A DNA stretch of 64,000 nucleotides from Limosilactobacillus oris DSM 4864. Its GTDB lineage: Bacteria; Bacillota; Bacilli; Lactobacillales; Lactobacillaceae. The position numbers and the translations under genes are program-made. Numbering within the stretch: the first letter of the stretch is position 1; every line of letters begins with the position of its first letter. Below are positions 43,080 to 50,914 of this stretch, piece after piece. Location of the stretch: contig NZ_AZGE01000007.1 of assembly GCF_001434465.1 (NCBI RefSeq), forward strand, positions 1-64,000, given 5' to 3'. Below the pieces are notes generated by a model. The model saw only the letters and a program-made list of their open reading frames with translations, made no database searches and had not been told where the DNA came from.

Positions 43080-43149
43080 GTGATCGCACTCCTTTAACTT
43101 TTGTGTCTATCCCTAGTATACCGAAAAAGCGGGAGGGCTGCACCGGATA

Positions 43150-43158
43150 TGTTATAAT
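43150..43158 (+). promoter_or_regulatory. Extended -10 promoter of ecsAB
   Basis: TGTTATAAT, an extended -10, 35 bases before ecsA. Confidence 0.6.
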
Positions 43159-43192
43159 TAATGGTTGAAATTAAGACTAGCAAGGGGGAACG

Positions 43193-43933
43193 ATGATGGC
43201 ACTTGAAGTAAAGAACCTGGTAGGGGGATATTCACAGATTCCCGTCCTAAAGCAGGTTAGCCTGGCGGTCCAGCCGGGGGAATTAGTGGGTCTGATCGGC
43301 TTAAACGGGGCGGGAAAGTCCACGACCTTAAACCACATTATCGGTTTGCTGCGGCCGTTTTCCGGGACGATTACCCTCAACGGACTGACCTTAGCCGAAA
43401 ATCCGGCCGAGTATAAGCAGCAGATTGCCTACGTTCCCGAGACGCCGATCCTGTATGACGAGTTGACGTTGCGGGAGCACCTCGAATTAACGATGAACGC
43501 GTACGGACTTGACCATGAGGCAGCCTGGCAGCGGGCTCATAAGCTGCTTAAACTGTTCCGGCTCGACAATAAACTGGACTGGTTCCCGGCGAACTTCTCC
43601 AAGGGAATGAAGCAAAAGGTGATGATTTGCTGTGCCTTCATGACCAACGCCAAACTGCTGATTGTGGACGAGCCTTTCTATGGCTTGGACCCCCTGGCTG
43701 TCCATGACTTGCTGAAGCTGATTGAGCAAAAGAAAAAGGAGGGGGTGGCCGTACTGATGTCGACCCACGTCCTCGATACTGCGCAGCGCTACTGTGACCG
43801 CTTTGTCCTCTTAGCTAACGGGCAGGTCCGGGCCCACGGAACCCTGGCGGAACTCCGTGAGCAGGCAGACCGGCCGGATGAGTCGCTAGACGAAATTTAT
43901 CTCGGCTTAGCAAGGGATGATCAAGATGAGTAG
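43193..43933 (+). CDS. ecsA: ABC transporter ATP-binding protein EcsA
   Basis: 246 residues. Walker A GLNGAGKST, signature NFSKGMKQK (degenerate LSGGQ, typical of EcsA), Walker B LLIVDEPFYGLDP, switch His in STHVLDTAQ. Start is ATGATG after AAGGGGGAACG. EcsAB influences secretion, competence and intramembrane proteolysis in Bacillus; the transported substrate is unknown. It overlaps ecsB. Confidence 0.93.
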   Translation: MMALEVKNLVGGYSQIPVLKQVSLAVQPGELVGLIGLNGAGKSTTLNHIIGLLRPFSGTITLNGLTLAENPAEYKQQIAYVPETPILYDELTLREHLELTMNAYGLDHEAAWQRAHKLLKLFRLDNKLDWFPANFSKGMKQKVMICCAFMTNAKLLIVDEPFYGLDPLAVHDLLKLIEQKKKEGVAVLMSTHVLDTAQRYCDRFVLLANGQVRAHGTLAELREQADRPDESLDEIYLGLARDDQDE

Positions 43934-45134
43934 ACTATTTACGAAACGCCGCCAGCGTCACTTTATGATGCTCCTGAAGTATTGGCGACTGGTGTTCAAC
44001 GACCACTTTGTCATCGCCCTCTTTTTCCTCTTTGGCGCGCTGGCCTACGGGTATTCAGAATGGTTGCCAACCCTCAGTGCTAACCAGTGGTGGCCCCGTT
44101 TCATGCTGATTGCTTGGTTTGTCCTGTTGGCCCAGATTGGTCGGCTGGCGACCCTGATCAAGCGGCCGGACCCGGTTTTCCTCTTACCTCAGGTTCGGGC
44201 CATGGATGGCTATTTGAGACGGGCCTACCTTTACAGCCTTGTGCTCGCGGAGGGAATGACCCTGGCGGGAACCTTTGCTGCCCTACCGTTCGCCCTTACA
44301 ACGGAACGGCTATCGACAGTTGACATTGTAGCCGTTTTTCTGACGGCGGTAGTGACAAAGGATGACTGGCTGTTTACCGCCCGCAAGTCCATCAGCCTTC
44401 GTTGGTCAAAGCAGGGCTGGCGAACCCAAGCGGAGTATTGGCTGAATCCCTTGTTGGCGGCTGCGGCGACCTGGCTTGTCAGCCCCTTGTTGGGGTTGGC
44501 AGTGGCAGTAATTTTGGATGTTGCGATGCGGCTAGTTTACCGTGAACTGACAATTGACTGGCAGGCGGCGGTCAAAATGGAAAGTAACCGGATGTACAGC
44601 GTTTACCGCTTTTTCAACCTCTTTACCGACGTACCGAGCGTTCAGGGGAATGTCAAGCGCCGGCGCTGGGCGAATGGACTGGTGCGGTGGCTGTCAAACG
44701 GCCACCGGCCATGGGCGTACCTCTACGCGCGGGGCTTTGTCCGCAATACGGACATCAGCGGGATTGTTATCCGGCTGACCTTACTGGGGATGGCCCTGGC
44801 GTTCCTGGTTCCGCTCCAGTGGCTAAACACCGCGCTGGGCGTCCTGTTTATCTACCTGATTGCAACCCAGTTAATGCCGTTGTACGGCCAGTACGATGCC
44901 AACGTCTTGACCCACCTCTACCCGGTTCAAACTGAGGAACGGGTCAAGGACTTCCAACGGCTCCTGACCCGGGTAACCGTGATTGAGGCGGCACTGATTG
45001 TCCTGGCAAGTATTGGTCTGCATTTCGACTGGCGAGGCTTTTTACTCAACCTGGTCTTTGCCACAATTGAGGTCGGGATTTTGACCCGCTTCTACTTCAA
45101 ATTACGAATAAAAAAGTTAAGTGAGGAATACTAA
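43926..45134 (+). CDS. ecsB: ABC transporter permease EcsB
   Basis: About 402 residues. The ATG at 43926 is preferred (AAGGG about 9 bases upstream); an in-frame ATG lies at 43917. N-terminal [31 protein letters not shown] is typical, followed by about eight membrane segments and a long cytoplasmic loop near 215-265. Pairs with EcsA. Confidence 0.9.
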   Translation: MSRLFTKRRQRHFMMLLKYWRLVFNDHFVIALFFLFGALAYGYSEWLPTLSANQWWPRFMLIAWFVLLAQIGRLATLIKRPDPVFLLPQVRAMDGYLRRAYLYSLVLAEGMTLAGTFAALPFALTTERLSTVDIVAVFLTAVVTKDDWLFTARKSISLRWSKQGWRTQAEYWLNPLLAAAATWLVSPLLGLAVAVILDVAMRLVYRELTIDWQAAVKMESNRMYSVYRFFNLFTDVPSVQGNVKRRRWANGLVRWLSNGHRPWAYLYARGFVRNTDISGIVIRLTLLGMALAFLVPLQWLNTALGVLFIYLIATQLMPLYGQYDANVLTHLYPVQTEERVKDFQRLLTRVTVIEAALIVLASIGLHFDWRGFLLNLVFATIEVGILTRFYFKLRIKKLSEEY

Positions 45135-45136
45135 TT

Positions 45137-45787
45137 ATGCGTGTGAAACATAAAAAGTGGGCGGATCCGCTGATTGCGGACCACCCGGAGATGATCGTAA
45201 CCAATGCCGAGGAGGTGAAGGGTCACTGGCAGGACCGTTTTGCCAAGAAGCAGCCAATTCACGTTGAAGTCGGTATGGGGAAGGGGCAGTTCATCATTGG
45301 GATGGCGAAGGCCCATCCGGAGATCAACTTTATCGGCCTGGAAATCCAGCGGACGGTAGCAGCTATCGCCTTGAAGAAGGCCCTCGCAGAGGAGTTGCCC
45401 AACCTCCAGCTGATCTGTGGTGATGGTTCTGACATCACCAACTACTTCGAGGACCATGAGCTTGACCGTCTCTATCTGAACTTTTCGGACCCATGGCCGA
45501 AGACGCGTCATGCCAAGCGGCGGCTGACCTACCACACCTTCTTAGCTGGCTACCAGCAGGTGCTCAAAGATGAAGGGGCAATTGAACTGAAGACTGATAA
45601 CATGGGCTTCTTTGAATTCTCCCTCCAAAGCATGAACAACTATGGAATGCTCTTCGATGGGGTGTGGCTCGATTTGCACAACAGTGATGAGAACGAGCAT
45701 AACGTTGAGACCGAGTACGAGCAAAAGTTCGCGGCCAAGGGCCAGCCAATCTATAAGCTGACGGCGCATTTTAAGAAGGACGAATAA
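45137..45787 (+). CDS. trmB: tRNA (guanine-N7-)-methyltransferase
   Basis: 216 residues. It methylates G46 of tRNA. SAM-binding [14 protein letters not shown], the family signature [16 protein letters not shown] and the C-terminal TEYEQKF motif are present. Two bases after ecsB, so cotranscribed. Confidence 0.96.
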   Translation: MRVKHKKWADPLIADHPEMIVTNAEEVKGHWQDRFAKKQPIHVEVGMGKGQFIIGMAKAHPEINFIGLEIQRTVAAIALKKALAEELPNLQLICGDGSDITNYFEDHELDRLYLNFSDPWPKTRHAKRRLTYHTFLAGYQQVLKDEGAIELKTDNMGFFEFSLQSMNNYGMLFDGVWLDLHNSDENEHNVETEYEQKFAAKGQPIYKLTAHFKKDE

Positions 45788-45788
45788 G

Positions 45789-45834
45789 AAAAGCGTTCAA
45801 AACCAGCTAACAACTGATTTTGAACGCTTTTTAA
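45789..45834. terminator. Bidirectional terminator after trmB
   Basis: AAAAGCGTTCAAAA pairs with TTTTGAACGCTTTT around a loop of about 15 bases. Confidence 0.8.
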
Positions 45835-45852
45835 CTTGGTTAGTCACGGAGC

Positions 45853-46188
45853 TTAATTTTCCAGCCGTTTTAATTCCAGCAGGCTGCCGGTAAAGGCGTC
45901 AACCTTAAACTCGTAATTTACCGGTTCACCATCTTCTAAGCGCGTTAAGCCGCCCTGGTAGGCGCTGGTCTTAACGGCGAAGCGTTGGAAGGGAGTCTGC
46001 CGGTGGTCGATCCAACTGCCGGTGATGGTTCCCTCCTTAGCAAAGTCCCGGCGAATTTGTTTGAGCGCCCGGTTAGCCGAGTAGGGCCGTTTGCCAAAGA
46101 GCTTGCCGGCCAGAAATCCTGCGACCCCGGAGGCTCCCAGTGTCACCGGGACCAGCCATGGATTGAGTGTGTTGTTTGAATCGTTCAT
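45853..46188 (-). CDS. Membrane-anchored protein with PepSY-like C-terminus, unknown function
   Basis: 111 residues from ATG 46188 (AAAGGAAGCG upstream); an in-frame start 42 bases earlier is not supported. A weak N-terminal membrane segment (WLVPVTLGASGVAGFLAGKLFG) is followed by a basic stretch. The C-terminal YEFKVDAFTGSLLELKRLE resembles PepSY repeats. Function unknown. Confidence 0.7.
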   Translation of the reverse strand: MNDSNNTLNPWLVPVTLGASGVAGFLAGKLFGKRPYSANRALKQIRRDFAKEGTITGSWIDHRQTPFQRFAVKTSAYQGGLTRLEDGEPVNYEFKVDAFTGSLLELKRLEN

Positions 46189-46325
46189 TGCAACGCTTCC
46201 TTTAATATAATGATTACCCAATTCTAACATTAACGGCGGTAAAAAGCCAAGCAGGTGCTATTTACGAGTAATTAAGAAGCAGTTATGGTATAGTAACGTT
46301 GTAATCAATGAGGAGGGATACTTCT

Positions 46326-46646
46326 ATGGAAAAGTTACCTGTAATTAAAGATGACCAGTTAATCGACAAGATTGGTCAGGGCAAGGTTGTCCTGTTCTTC
46401 ACCGCTGGTTGGTGCCCTGACTGCCGCTTTATTAAACCCGCCGTGCCGGAAATCGAACAGGATTTTGCGGATTATACCTTCTACACCGTCGACCGCGATG
46501 AAAACATTGACTTGGCAGCAGAACTAAATGTTTTTGGGATTCCGAGCTTCATCGCTTATGACCACGGCAAGGAAATTGGCCGGCTAGTCAATAAAGATCG
46601 CAAAACTAAGGAACAAGTTGAAGATTTTTTGCGGAATTTGAAGTAA
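46326..46646 (+). CDS. Thioredoxin-like protein
   Basis: 106 residues from ATG 46326 after GAGGAGGG. Thioredoxin fold with active site WCPDC (a CPDC rather than the usual CGPC) and the cis-Pro segment FGIPSFIAY. It resembles YtpP-type proteins next to ytpR. Probably a cytoplasmic disulfide reductase with altered redox potential. Confidence 0.9.
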   Translation: MEKLPVIKDDQLIDKIGQGKVVLFFTAGWCPDCRFIKPAVPEIEQDFADYTFYTVDRDENIDLAAELNVFGIPSFIAYDHGKEIGRLVNKDRKTKEQVEDFLRNLK

Positions 46647-46649
46647 AAT

Positions 46650-46897
46650 AAAAAAGCAAGTCAAAATGGCCCGCTTTTTTTAGATTTATAAGGAGGCCGG
46701 GGACCACTCAGCCTCCTTTTTCTTGATGGAGATAAGTAGAGCAGCAGGGCAGTTAGCAGCTTAGCCGGTATTGACCCCGACCTGTGCTGATCCTGCTGTG
46801 GATTAGTAGAAGTGGGACGACGAACCAGGTGGTTTGGTTCAGTCCCACTCCCTTTTCTAATTCAGCGGTTTGAAAGTAAAGGAGACATGAATAGAGA
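46650..46897 (+). terminator. Multi-hairpin intergenic region before ytpR
   Basis: Three terminator-like hairpins follow the thioredoxin gene: AAAAAGC/GCTTTTTT near 46651-46680; AGGAGGC/GCCTCCT followed by TTTTTC near 46691-46722; and AGTGGGAC/GTCCCACT followed by CCCTTTTCT near 46810-46856. No ORF or other signal seen in the 251 bases. Confidence 0.6.
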
Positions 46898-47545
46898 ATG
46901 TTAATTGCAAGCTATAATCCAGCAGAGATGGGCGACATCCTAGTAACGATTACCGCGCCTAATAATGGTGACCAGACAAGCACGATCAAGGATGGAGTTG
47001 TCCAAATCGTGAGTGCCAAGGACCAGCAGCTGCTTGGCTACAACTTTATGGACGCCAGCAAGCTGTTGCCGGAATTGACAAAGGAAAATGGTCAGGTCTT
47101 CCTGACCGATGACCAGGTTGCCAAGCTCAACCAGAAACTGACTCAAGCCGGGTTTGACCAGCAATTAACGGCCGACCATACGCCAAAGTTCGTGGTCGGG
47201 TACGTCGAGAAGATGGAAGACCACCCGAAGTCCGACCACCTCAAGGTCACCCAGACCCGGATCGGTGCTGACCAGACAGTTCAAATCGTCTGTGGTTCGC
47301 CGAACGTCGCTACCGGTATTAAGGTGGTCGTGGCGCGCCCCGGTGCCATGATGCCCGATGGCAAGCTCATTTGGCCCGGCGCACTGATGGGGGTCGAAAG
47401 CGATGGGATGCTCTGTGGCTTCCGTGAATTGCGGATGAAGAATGCTCCGGACAAGAAGGGCCTGTGGATTATTCCTGATGATTGGCAGGAGGTTGGCGAG
47501 GCAGTCGACTTTGCCAAGGCTGACACCTTCTTCCCAGCAAACTAG
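46898..47545 (+). CDS. ytpR: YtpR-like tRNA-binding domain protein
   Basis: 215 residues. The C-terminal half is an EMAP/Trbp111-type OB fold (VVGYVEKMEDHPKSDHLKVTQTRIG; IVCGSPNVATGIKVVVA; GVESDGMLCGFREL), as in the N-terminus of PheT. The N-terminal DUF4479 half is about 1-85. Upstream of murC, a conserved Firmicutes neighbour set. Exact role unknown. Confidence 0.9.
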   Translation: MLIASYNPAEMGDILVTITAPNNGDQTSTIKDGVVQIVSAKDQQLLGYNFMDASKLLPELTKENGQVFLTDDQVAKLNQKLTQAGFDQQLTADHTPKFVVGYVEKMEDHPKSDHLKVTQTRIGADQTVQIVCGSPNVATGIKVVVARPGAMMPDGKLIWPGALMGVESDGMLCGFRELRMKNAPDKKGLWIIPDDWQEVGEAVDFAKADTFFPAN

Positions 47546-47572
47546 GCAGGAACACGGAAAGGAAAAGAGAGA

Positions 47573-48880
47573 ATGGAAAAGAAGACATATTACTTCATCG
47601 GCATTAAAGGCACCGGGATGGCGGCCCTCGCCCGCGTTTTACATGATCAAGGAAACGAAGTCCTCGGCTCAGACATTGCGAAGGAAACCTTTACCCAGGG
47701 ACCCCTGCTCAAGGCGGGCATTCAGATCCTGCCGTTTGACCCTGCCAACCTCAAGGAGGGGATGACGGTGATCAAGGGGAATGCCTTTGCCGAAGATCAT
47801 CCGGAAGTGCTGCGGGCCAAGGAAATGGGCCTGCCGGTGCTGACCTATCCGGAAGCGGTCGAAAAGGAAGTGGCGGACCACACCAGTATCGGAATTGCCG
47901 GTGCCCACGGCAAGACCAGTACCACGGCCCTGCTGTCCCACGTCCTCGCCGCGGTTGAACCAACTAGCTACCTAATTGGTGATGGTGTCGGCAAGGGGAA
48001 CGATGACGATCGTTTCTTCGTCTTTGAAGCGGATGAATACCGGGACCACTTCTTGGCTTACCACCCGGACTATGCCATTATGACCAACATTGACTTTGAC
48101 CACCCGGACTACTTCAAAGACATTGATGACGTGCGCGGGTCATTTGAAACTTATGGTCGGCAAGTCAAGAAGGCCATCTTTGCCTGGGGTGATGATGCCA
48201 ACCTGCGGAAGTTGGACGTCGACGTGCCGGTTTACTACTACGGGACCGGGGCTGACGATGACTTCCGGGCTGAGAATATCCGCCGGACCCCGGCTGGTTC
48301 GACCTATGACGCCTACTTCCGCGACCGGAAGCTGGGAACTTTCACCATCCACCTCTACGGTGAGCACAGCATCCTGAATAGCCTGGCAGTTCTGGCGGTG
48401 GCTTACATGGAAAAAGTCGACATGGACAAGATCAAGCAGGAACTCGCCAACTTCTCCGGGGTCAAGCGCCGGTTCAGTGAGACCGATGTTGCTGACGACA
48501 AGCTGATCGACGACTACGCCCACCACCCAAACGAAATCAAGGCAACGATTGATGCTGCGCGACAGAAGTTCCCGGATAAGGAAATCGTGGCGGTCTTCCA
48601 GCCTCACACGTACTCCCGGCTGGCGGCGTACATTGATGGCTTTGCTGCTAGTCTGAGCAAGGCGGACAAGGTTTTTGTAACGCCAATCTTCTCTTCCATT
48701 CGTGAGCAGGACGGGTCGGTTTCCAGTGCGGACCTTGAAGCCAAGATTCCAGGCAGTGAAGGGGTCGATATGGATAGCATTGACAAGCTGACGAAGTACC
48801 ATAACGCGGTGCTGATTTTCATGGGTGCCGGCGATATCGAAAAGTATGAAGAGAAGTTCAAAGAATTGCTTAATAAGTAG
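47573..48880 (+). CDS. murC: UDP-N-acetylmuramate--L-alanine ligase
   Basis: 435 residues. It adds L-Ala to UDP-MurNAc in peptidoglycan synthesis. [15 protein letters not shown], the ATP loop [22 protein letters not shown] and [10 protein letters not shown] are the Mur ligase signatures. GGAAAGGAAAAGAG precedes ATG; 27 bases after ytpR. Confidence 0.97.
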   Translation: MEKKTYYFIGIKGTGMAALARVLHDQGNEVLGSDIAKETFTQGPLLKAGIQILPFDPANLKEGMTVIKGNAFAEDHPEVLRAKEMGLPVLTYPEAVEKEVADHTSIGIAGAHGKTSTTALLSHVLAAVEPTSYLIGDGVGKGNDDDRFFVFEADEYRDHFLAYHPDYAIMTNIDFDHPDYFKDIDDVRGSFETYGRQVKKAIFAWGDDANLRKLDVDVPVYYYGTGADDDFRAENIRRTPAGSTYDAYFRDRKLGTFTIHLYGEHSILNSLAVLAVAYMEKVDMDKIKQELANFSGVKRRFSETDVADDKLIDDYAHHPNEIKATIDAARQKFPDKEIVAVFQPHTYSRLAAYIDGFAASLSKADKVFVTPIFSSIREQDGSVSSADLEAKIPGSEGVDMDSIDKLTKYHNAVLIFMGAGDIEKYEEKFKELLNK

Positions 48881-48948
48881 TCAAAAGGACCACTGGCAAG
48901 CCCAAATGTGGTATTGTATTTCAATAAGCTTTTAGGAGGAATTAAATA

Positions 48949-49662
48949 ATGGACAATTTTCCAAATGATTCTGGCCGGCGCGTGGTTGCCGACCAGGCGG
49001 GGTTGAATAGTTTCCTGACTAAGATGTACGGAAACATGACCCTGGCAGTCTTAGTTTCCGCACTGAGCGCCTACTTGACGATGAACGTCTTTGCTACGCA
49101 GGTGCTGGGCTACTTCCAACAGCACCAGGGGATGGTATGGCTGATTCTTCTCTTGCCAATCGCGTTGTCGATGGGGATTAGCTTTAGCGCCACCCGGAAC
49201 CCGGTTGGTGGTTTTATCATGCTGATGCTGGTGGCGATTATTTACGGGGTTGAGTTTGCCCTGATCGCGGGAGCATTCACGGCGGCTAACATCACGGCGG
49301 CCTTTATTTCTTCGGCGGCGGTCTTCGCGACGATGGCCCTCTACGGGACGGTTACCAAGCGGGACCTCAGCAAGTTTGGTGCCCACGCCATGGCGGCACT
49401 GGTAGCCTTGATTATCGCTTCAATCATCAACATTTTCTTGAAGAGCCCGGCAATTACCTACATTTTCTCTTACATTGCCGTGATCATCTTCGTGGTGCTG
49501 ACGGCATGGGACGCACAGAAGATGAAGCAGATCTACCTGAATTACAGCAATGAAAATTCAGTGATGGGTCTGGCAATCGTGGGCGCACTCCAGCTCTACC
49601 TGGACTTCGTCAACCTCTTCATCTCCTTCCTGCAAATCTTTGGGATGAGCGACCGGGACTAA
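48949..49662 (+). CDS. Bax inhibitor-1/YccA family membrane protein
   Basis: 237 residues with seven membrane segments, BI-1 (TMBIM) family. The terminal FVNLFISFLQIFG and VLTAWDAQKMKQIYLNY are diagnostic. Bacillus YetJ is a pH-sensitive calcium leak channel; similar function here is inference. AGGAGG precedes ATG; own terminator. Confidence 0.93.
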   Translation: MDNFPNDSGRRVVADQAGLNSFLTKMYGNMTLAVLVSALSAYLTMNVFATQVLGYFQQHQGMVWLILLLPIALSMGISFSATRNPVGGFIMLMLVAIIYGVEFALIAGAFTAANITAAFISSAAVFATMALYGTVTKRDLSKFGAHAMAALVALIIASIINIFLKSPAITYIFSYIAVIIFVVLTAWDAQKMKQIYLNYSNENSVMGLAIVGALQLYLDFVNLFISFLQIFGMSDRD

Positions 49663-49672
49663 TATATTTTGT

Positions 49673-49710
49673 AAAGACTCCTGTGGCGATTGGGCCGCAG
49701 GAGTCTTTTC
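49673..49710 (+). terminator. Terminator of the BI-1 family gene
   Basis: AAAGACTCCTG pairs with CAGGAGTCTTTT (49698-49709). Confidence 0.8.
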
Positions 49711-49725
49711 TTGGGGGTAATCAAA

Positions 49726-49929
49726 ATGAGTAAGTATAATGCACTCTGGTCGTTTGTAAGTCAGCAGGATGGGACAACTGTCACGCTATCGTTTGCTGAA
49801 ATTGAACAGGCCGCAGGGGTGCCGTTGGATCATTCTTTTCTTTCTTACAAGAAGGAGTTGATAGACTACGGCTGGCAGGTGGAAAAGATTTCTCTGAAAA
49901 GGAAGACGGTTAAATTTAAGCGGCGATGA
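49726..49929 (+). CDS. Small DUF7662-like protein
   Basis: 67 residues from ATG 49726 after GGGGGTAATC; the in-frame start upstream at 49690 overlaps the terminator. The pattern ALWSFVSQQDGTTVTLSFAE, I-E-(Q)AAGVPL, GWQVEKISLKRKTVKFKR resembles a small domain found in toxin-like or nuclease-associated proteins of actinobacteria and firmicutes. Function unknown. Confidence 0.65.
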   Translation: MSKYNALWSFVSQQDGTTVTLSFAEIEQAAGVPLDHSFLSYKKELIDYGWQVEKISLKRKTVKFKRR

Positions 49930-49950
49930 AGGGGAGCGAGTGGTAAATAA

Positions 49951-50120
49951 CCTCCTTGACTAACTGAGAACGATACGGGTCGACTAGTATTCGTAGGCAA
50001 ATAGCCTTGCTTCGCGGCGTTAGACATCAGCACTGTGGTTACGCACGTTAATTTTATAATAGTTAAGAACTAGCAAAAGGCTGGGAGAAAAGCAACGTTT
50101 TCTCTTAGCCTCCTGCTTTT
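49951..50120 (-). repeat. Dispersed intergenic repeat, copy B (with terminator hairpin)
   Basis: Its reverse complement matches the element at 34528-34735: the hairpin with AGAGAAAACGTTGCTTTTCT, then GCTAGTTCTTAACTATTATA, then the same 36-base block (49990-50025 region). It serves as the 3' end of the minus-strand DUF1275 gene, as copy A does for argS, so both copies have the hairpin proximal to the upstream stop codon. Confidence 0.8.
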
Positions 50121-50121
50121 G

Positions 50122-50790
50122 TTAGGGGTTCACCCGCTTCTTTTGGAAGTAGTAAATAATATCGGTGATTAAGATGACGAGGACCGCAACCCAAATCGTC
50201 TTCATCCGGAGAAATGGTTGAATGACCGCAGAGCTGATGGCGCCGGTGGTAAAGGCCAGCACAATCAGGAAGTAGTCAAAGCCGATGATGAGGTCAGCGC
50301 GGTCGTGGTGGTAGCCGTATTCCGTCCAGGCGACGACGAACTTCTTAATATTCCCGGTGGTAAAGACGCTGCTGTAACCGAGCCCCTCGATTTTGCTAAA
50401 GGCGGTGTTAAGCAGGGCGAGACCAAAGGAAACCAGTCCGACTGACAGGTAGGTGGGGAAGTCCTCTGGCATGGCACCGACGAAACCACCGATGATGAGA
50501 ATCGGGAAGAGGCAGAAAATCCGCCAGTATTTGATATGGGCCTGAAAGCCGATGGCGACGATGATGCCTAGAATATAGAGGATGATGGCGCCACAGCGGT
50601 CAACGATGCCGATGACGTTGTGGTTGACTAAGGCGGCACTGAGGAAGACGATGTTGCCAGTCTGGGCGGCAGCAAGGGTGTGCCCGCACTGGATGTAGGT
50701 GAAGGCGTCCAAAAAGCCGCCGCAAAAGGTGAGGAGGATGGCAAAGAGCCGGGCCTCCTCGACGTGACGTTTGTTTAGCAGTTTGTCCAA
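50122..50790 (-). CDS. YoaK family membrane protein (DUF1275)
   Basis: 222 residues. TTG 50790 is preferred, 6 bases after AAGGG; another in-frame TTG at 50808 precedes the ribosome binding site. Six membrane segments; TFCGGFLDAFTYIQCGHTLAAAQTGNIVFL is the DUF1275 signature. Function unknown. Confidence 0.85.
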   Translation of the reverse strand: MDKLLNKRHVEEARLFAILLTFCGGFLDAFTYIQCGHTLAAAQTGNIVFLSAALVNHNVIGIVDRCGAIILYILGIIVAIGFQAHIKYWRIFCLFPILIIGGFVGAMPEDFPTYLSVGLVSFGLALLNTAFSKIEGLGYSSVFTTGNIKKFVVAWTEYGYHHDRADLIIGFDYFLIVLAFTTGAISSAVIQPFLRMKTIWVAVLVILITDIIYYFQKKRVNP

Positions 50791-50875
50791 AATAATCCCT
50801 TCTTGCAAATTAGTACATCCTCATTATATTACACTTAGAAGGCTAAACAGGGAACTAACAGTCGGCTTTAATCTT

Positions 50876-50884
50876 TGGTACAAT
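50876..50884 (+). promoter_or_regulatory. Extended -10 promoter of polA
   Basis: TGGTACAAT, 30 bases before polA. The same nonamer occurs before nrdR (55023-55031). Confidence 0.6.
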
Positions 50885-50914
50885 AACACTATCAAGAGAA
50901 GGGACGGAGAATAA

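Noticed and set aside
48140-48802. 220-codon open frame antisense to murC
   Set aside because: Shadow frame; murC is complete and well supported.
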